Source of the DNA: an uncultured Pseudomonadota bacterium
GTDB lineage: Bacteria > Pseudomonadota > Gammaproteobacteria > Burkholderiales > Methylophilaceae
NCBI GenBank assembly: GCA_903846555.1
Contig: CAINBI010000067.1
Coordinates: 1 to 42,852 of the forward strand
DNA: 42,852 nt
Direction: 5' to 3'
The translations under genes and the position numbers were made by a program. A model generated the notes under the pieces. It did not search any database. It had not been told where the DNA came from and saw only the letters and a program-made list of their open reading frames with translations. Below, one piece after another: positions 39,177-42,852 of the stretch (positions are counted from its first letter, which is position 1; the number at the start of each line of letters is the position of its first letter).

Positions 39177-39659
39177 TTAATGAATAACTTTTATTTTTTC
39201 TCTGAGATTACGCGCCAATAAATCGCGCTGCCCATCGTTTATAAAATTTCTACCAAATTCAACTTCTTTACCATGTGAACCAATGAACAGCCCACGTTTA
39301 CCATTGGCGCCTTTTTTACCTGCAATCTCTCGCACAGTGACTTGCGCCCAATACCTTTGGAAAACTATCGTTGTGCTTACTTTATAATTTCTTTTTTCAA
39401 CAACTACGTTATCCACTTCTATCAAAACACTTTCAAAATCACCAGAATGCAAATAGATGTAATAAAAAGCAGACGCAAAAGCCAATATTTCCAAACCTGC
39501 AAACGGCAAAACTAGCCAAGCACCCATGTGCGTAAAAGCTAATGCAATTACAGACACCACAACAACCAGTACAGTAAGCAGCCTGACACTAAGCTCAGGT
39601 GAAAGCGAATTATTCGACCTCACTATAACCTTACAACCCAAATCGGATACTGCCATTTG
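39177..39659 (-). CDS. DUF2244 family membrane protein
   Basis: MAVSDLGCKVIVRSNNSLSPELSVRLLTVLVVV; two TM helices; HSGDFESVLIEVDNVVVEKR; upstream of ctaC. Confidence 0.75.
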   Translation of the reverse strand, partial: QMAVSDLGCKVIVRSNNSLSPELSVRLLTVLVVVVSVIALAFTHMGAWLVLPFAGLEILAFASAFYYIYLHSGDFESVLIEVDNVVVEKRNYKVSTTIVFQRYWAQVTVREIAGKKGANGKRGLFIGSHGKEVEFGRNFINDGQRDLLARNLREKIKVIH

Positions 39660-39704
39660 CGGCCCTTCTGTCAAGAAAACCTTAAAAACGAGTCCCTTTA
39701 CAGC

Positions 39705-39739
39705 TTTTTGACGTGCGTCATTTTGACGCACGTCAAAAA
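39705..39739. promoter_or_regulatory. 16-bp perfect inverted repeat made of two tandem TGACG-NN-CGTCA dyads
   Basis: TTTTTGACGTGCGTCA-TTT-TGACGCACGTCAAAAA, upstream of the DUF2244-cox genes. Confidence 0.7.
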
Positions 39740-40003
39740 ATACCACAATATACATTTTGACTCAAGAAATTTGTAACATTTTTGTAACACCTAACTTGAC
39801 TCTTAGTTACTGTCAACCAATTTGAAATTAACAAATTTGAAATTAACAGGAATGTATGCTGACAAAAACATCATTGGGTCAACAAAGGATGCCAATGACA
39901 CAATCGCAGGTGTCTATAAATTGTCGGTCATAGCCATCACGTACTAACCAAAAAGTGACATATTACTTAATGGAATATTTCCTGAAAAAATCGTTATAAC
40001 ATG

Positions 40004-42811
40004 TTAAAGCAAAACTCTTGACCAACTATCATCCGGCTTATATTCTTTGATCCATTGCCATACAGATGACGCCTGCATAGGTCGTGCAATACCATAACCT
40101 TGCGCCACTCGGCAGCCCATCTTTAAAAGCTGCACGCCATGCGCTACGGTTTCTACGCCTTCAGCAACCACTTGCCGACCGAAGCTACGGCTCAGGCTAA
40201 TGACGCCCGAAACTACAGCCAAATCATCCGCATCTTGCAACATATCGCGTATAAACGACTGGTCTATTTTGATGACTTCTACAGGTAGGTGGCGCAGATA
40301 GTTGAGTGATGAATAGCCCACACCAAAATCATCGAGGGCAAAACTAACGCCCAGTTGCTTACAGCTATTAATAGTTTTAGCCACGACAGCAACGTCCTCA
40401 ATTGCAGCAGTTTCGGTAATTTCCAGCTCCAACATATTAGGGGGAATACTTGGATACCTATTAAGTAATGCGGCTAGTCGATTTGAAAAATTAGCTTGTA
40501 TCATGTGTCGTGCAGCGACATTAACGCTAACTTGTAAATTCAAGCCATCTACCCGCCACTTCTCAATTTGCTGTAGCGCCTCAAGAATCACCCACTCTCC
40601 CAATGTAATAGAGAACTCGCTATATTCAATTACAGGCAGAAAATCTGCCGGGGTGCGCAATCCTAAAGTTGGATGTTGCCAGCGAATCAACGCCTCCATA
40701 CCAACAACCTCGCCTAGGTGCATATCAACCTTAGGTTGGTAAAATAAACAAAATTCTCCGTTTGGCAGGGCTGCCTCAACACTCTCTCGCTCTTGACGCA
40801 AGCCGCGAGATTGACGATCATGCTCAGCATCAAACAGATGGAAACGACTTCCTCCACTCACTTTCGCTTGATACATAGCATGGTCAGCATGCCGCAATAA
40901 GGTATCTGGCTCGCTTTGATCTAATGGGAATAAAGTGTAGCCTATACTGGCAGAGACGTTAACGGATTTATCGGAGATCATATAAGGCATTTTAATTGCA
41001 GCAAGAAGTCGATTCAACGTTTGCTCACACTCACCAATGCTTTGCAGTCCACATAGCAGCATTGCAAACTCATCACCACCCATTCTTGCGATGGTATCAG
41101 TCTCACGCAGGCAACTCCGCATACGTGCGGACAGACTGGAAAGTAGATAATCTCCAGCCTCGTGGCCTAGCTCGTCATTTACCAGCTTGAAGTCATCAAG
41201 GTCGAAGTAACAGATTGCTAGGAGTTCATCGGAGCGATCTATCCGTGCTAACGCCTGATGGAGCCTGTCAGAAAACAGGGCGCGGTTTGGTAACTGGGTC
41301 AACGAGTCATGGTACGCCATGTGCTCTAAGTTTTTCTGGTGTTCTTTTGCCTGAGTGATATCAGAAAACAGCCCTACGTAATGACTGATATTCTGCGCCT
41401 CGTCGTGCACAGTAAACACATCCAACCATGCTGCATATACTTCACCATCTTTGCGACGATTCCAAGTTTCACCGCGCCATTCACTGGCGTGTTTTGGGTC
41501 TTTCCAAAGCTGAGTAAAAAAACTCACATCATGTGATGCAAAACCTAATTCATGAGGTGTTTTTCCTAGTGCATCCTCACGCCCATATCCTGTGGTCTCA
41601 ATAAAAGCTGGATTAACTTCAATAATTCGAAGATCTATATCCGTGATAAAAATACCGTCATGCGAGTGATCAAATACGTGGGATGATAAGCTCATGCGAC
41701 TGGAATTTTCGCGAAGGGTGCACATAGTTTCTCGGAGATTTCGCCGCATATATAGCACGTTAGCCATTAAAGTGTCAGGCTTGGCGTAAAGACTATCATC
41801 TTCCAAATCGCCAGCTGCAATACGCCGCACCACATCAATCGCCACGACTGGGTCGCCGCCTATGGGATTCAGGATTAGGCGTCGCAACTGCCATAAAATG
41901 ATGACAATGAGTAGTGCGCCAAGCACCGTACCAGCAACGACGACAAACAAAGAATTGTCTAGCCCAACCGCAAGCGCTTCACTCAAGGGGTAGGCAACAA
42001 CAGTCTTAAACCCCAATTTTGGAATATCTTTACTGACAAATACCCAGCTATCAGGACGTTGATTTAGTAGTCGCTCGGCCTTATCAATTGTCACATGAGA
42101 AGATAAAAATCGGACTTTATTTTTATCATCCATCACCACAGCAAAACCAGTTTTTAGTAGTCGCGTTTTTTGTATTGCCTCACGGAGCACCTTCATATCG
42201 ACCTTATAGCCAACATAGTAAGCCCCAATAACGGCTCCCGCATTGTCATACATAGGATCGTAACGGGTAATGTAAGGCTCACCGAGAATATCCACCATAC
42301 CATGAAATACTTGCCCCGCAAGCAGAGCCTTAATCGCAAGGCCTTTCGGATTAAGGTTGGTGCCTGTGGCCCGGGAGTCATTAGCACGCCGAACATTGGT
42401 TGCGACTCGCAAAAATTCGTCGCTAGATTTTACAAACAGGGTTGCTGTGCCTCCAGCCAAACTAGTCACATCGTCTACCAGTTTGAAATTATTGGTCATT
42501 GGCGTTTTACCAATCATAAGATTAGGAACAACCTTGCCATAGAGGCTAACGGTGCCCTTCACAACGGGTACACCCATTTCGATACAGCGCATTTTAAGCA
42601 GGCGCATAGCAATGTTAGCCTGCTCGCCCACCAACTCATTGGTGATATTAAGTAAACTAACCACGGTGCGGGCTTGTTCGCCAGCACCAGTTTGAATAGC
42701 CTCCAACTGCTGTGACGTTTGCTGTTTAATCAAAATAAAGGGTGCCAGCGCTAAAAGCATTAGCACTGGTAAAAGAAAGCGCCAGATGATTGGGAAGTTT
42801 TTTTGCATCAT
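40004..42811 (-). CDS. Membrane diguanylate cyclase/phosphodiesterase (Cache-type sensor, HAMP-like, PAS, GGDEF, EAL)
   Basis: TM-Cache-like-TM N-terminus, PAS (DHSHDGIFITDIDLRIIEVNPAF), ARMGGDEFAMLL, GMEALIRW, DDFGVGYSSLNYL, AEGVET. Confidence 0.95.
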   Translation of the reverse strand: MMQKNFPIIWRFLLPVLMLLALAPFILIKQQTSQQLEAIQTGAGEQARTVVSLLNITNELVGEQANIAMRLLKMRCIEMGVPVVKGTVSLYGKVVPNLMIGKTPMTNNFKLVDDVTSLAGGTATLFVKSSDEFLRVATNVRRANDSRATGTNLNPKGLAIKALLAGQVFHGMVDILGEPYITRYDPMYDNAGAVIGAYYVGYKVDMKVLREAIQKTRLLKTGFAVVMDDKNKVRFLSSHVTIDKAERLLNQRPDSWVFVSKDIPKLGFKTVVAYPLSEALAVGLDNSLFVVVAGTVLGALLIVIILWQLRRLILNPIGGDPVVAIDVVRRIAAGDLEDDSLYAKPDTLMANVLYMRRNLRETMCTLRENSSRMSLSSHVFDHSHDGIFITDIDLRIIEVNPAFIETTGYGREDALGKTPHELGFASHDVSFFTQLWKDPKHASEWRGETWNRRKDGEVYAAWLDVFTVHDEAQNISHYVGLFSDITQAKEHQKNLEHMAYHDSLTQLPNRALFSDRLHQALARIDRSDELLAICYFDLDDFKLVNDELGHEAGDYLLSSLSARMRSCLRETDTIARMGGDEFAMLLCGLQSIGECEQTLNRLLAAIKMPYMISDKSVNVSASIGYTLFPLDQSEPDTLLRHADHAMYQAKVSGGSRFHLFDAEHDRQSRGLRQERESVEAALPNGEFCLFYQPKVDMHLGEVVGMEALIRWQHPTLGLRTPADFLPVIEYSEFSITLGEWVILEALQQIEKWRVDGLNLQVSVNVAARHMIQANFSNRLAALLNRYPSIPPNMLELEITETAAIEDVAVVAKTINSCKQLGVSFALDDFGVGYSSLNYLRHLPVEVIKIDQSFIRDMLQDADDLAVVSGVISLSRSFGRQVVAEGVETVAHGVQLLKMGCRVAQGYGIARPMQASSVWQWIKEYKPDDSWSRVLL

Positions 42812-42852
42812 GATAGTTTTTATTTCGGTGCTATCGTACCATAATTATTACC

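Noticed and set aside
39660-39755. N-terminal extension of the DUF2244 ORF (MYIVVFFDVRQNDARQ...)
   Set aside because: It is translated from the palindromic leader; the internal Met at 39659 starts the recognisable protein.
42170-42655. 161-aa plus-strand ORF opposite the GGDEF-EAL gene
   Set aside because: Antisense to the Cache domain coding region; no family resemblance.
1-42852. CRISPR arrays, tRNA or rRNA genes, prophage
   Set aside because: No regularly spaced repeats, cloverleaf sequences, rRNA segments or phage structural genes were recognised by eye.

Overview
The window looks like a betaproteobacterial (Methylophilaceae-like) chromosome segment. It is mostly conserved housekeeping operons: lysS, prfB, pstSCAB, yajC-secDF, a CorC/HlyC-type gene, clpSA, pyrD, ribE-ribBX, yqgE-ruvX-pyrR-pyrB-pyrC', and a complete aa3/caa3-type cytochrome c oxidase cluster with its assembly factors. 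It ends with a Cache-PAS-GGDEF-EAL protein. The main accessory feature is an insertion between prfB and lysS (about 2.1-8.8 kb, all on the minus strand). It holds a tightly packed four-gene SMC/condensin-like operon of Wadjet/MksBEFG (JetABCD) architecture, followed by a Phd/VapB-PIN (VapC-like) toxin-antitoxin pair with a perfect inverted repeat upstream. On the far side of lysS is a RAYT transposase flanked by REP palindromes. Other notable items: the canonical prfB +1 programmed frameshift, a Pho box before pstS, a RibBX with a degenerate GTP cyclohydrolase II domain, a dihydroorotase-like protein lacking its metal-binding HxH, a GST C-terminal remnant in frame after the pyrD stop, a 37-aa ORF between ctaD and ctaG missing from the ORF track, and a tandem double dyad in the cox operon leader. 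All calls come from reading the sequence; no database search was run.
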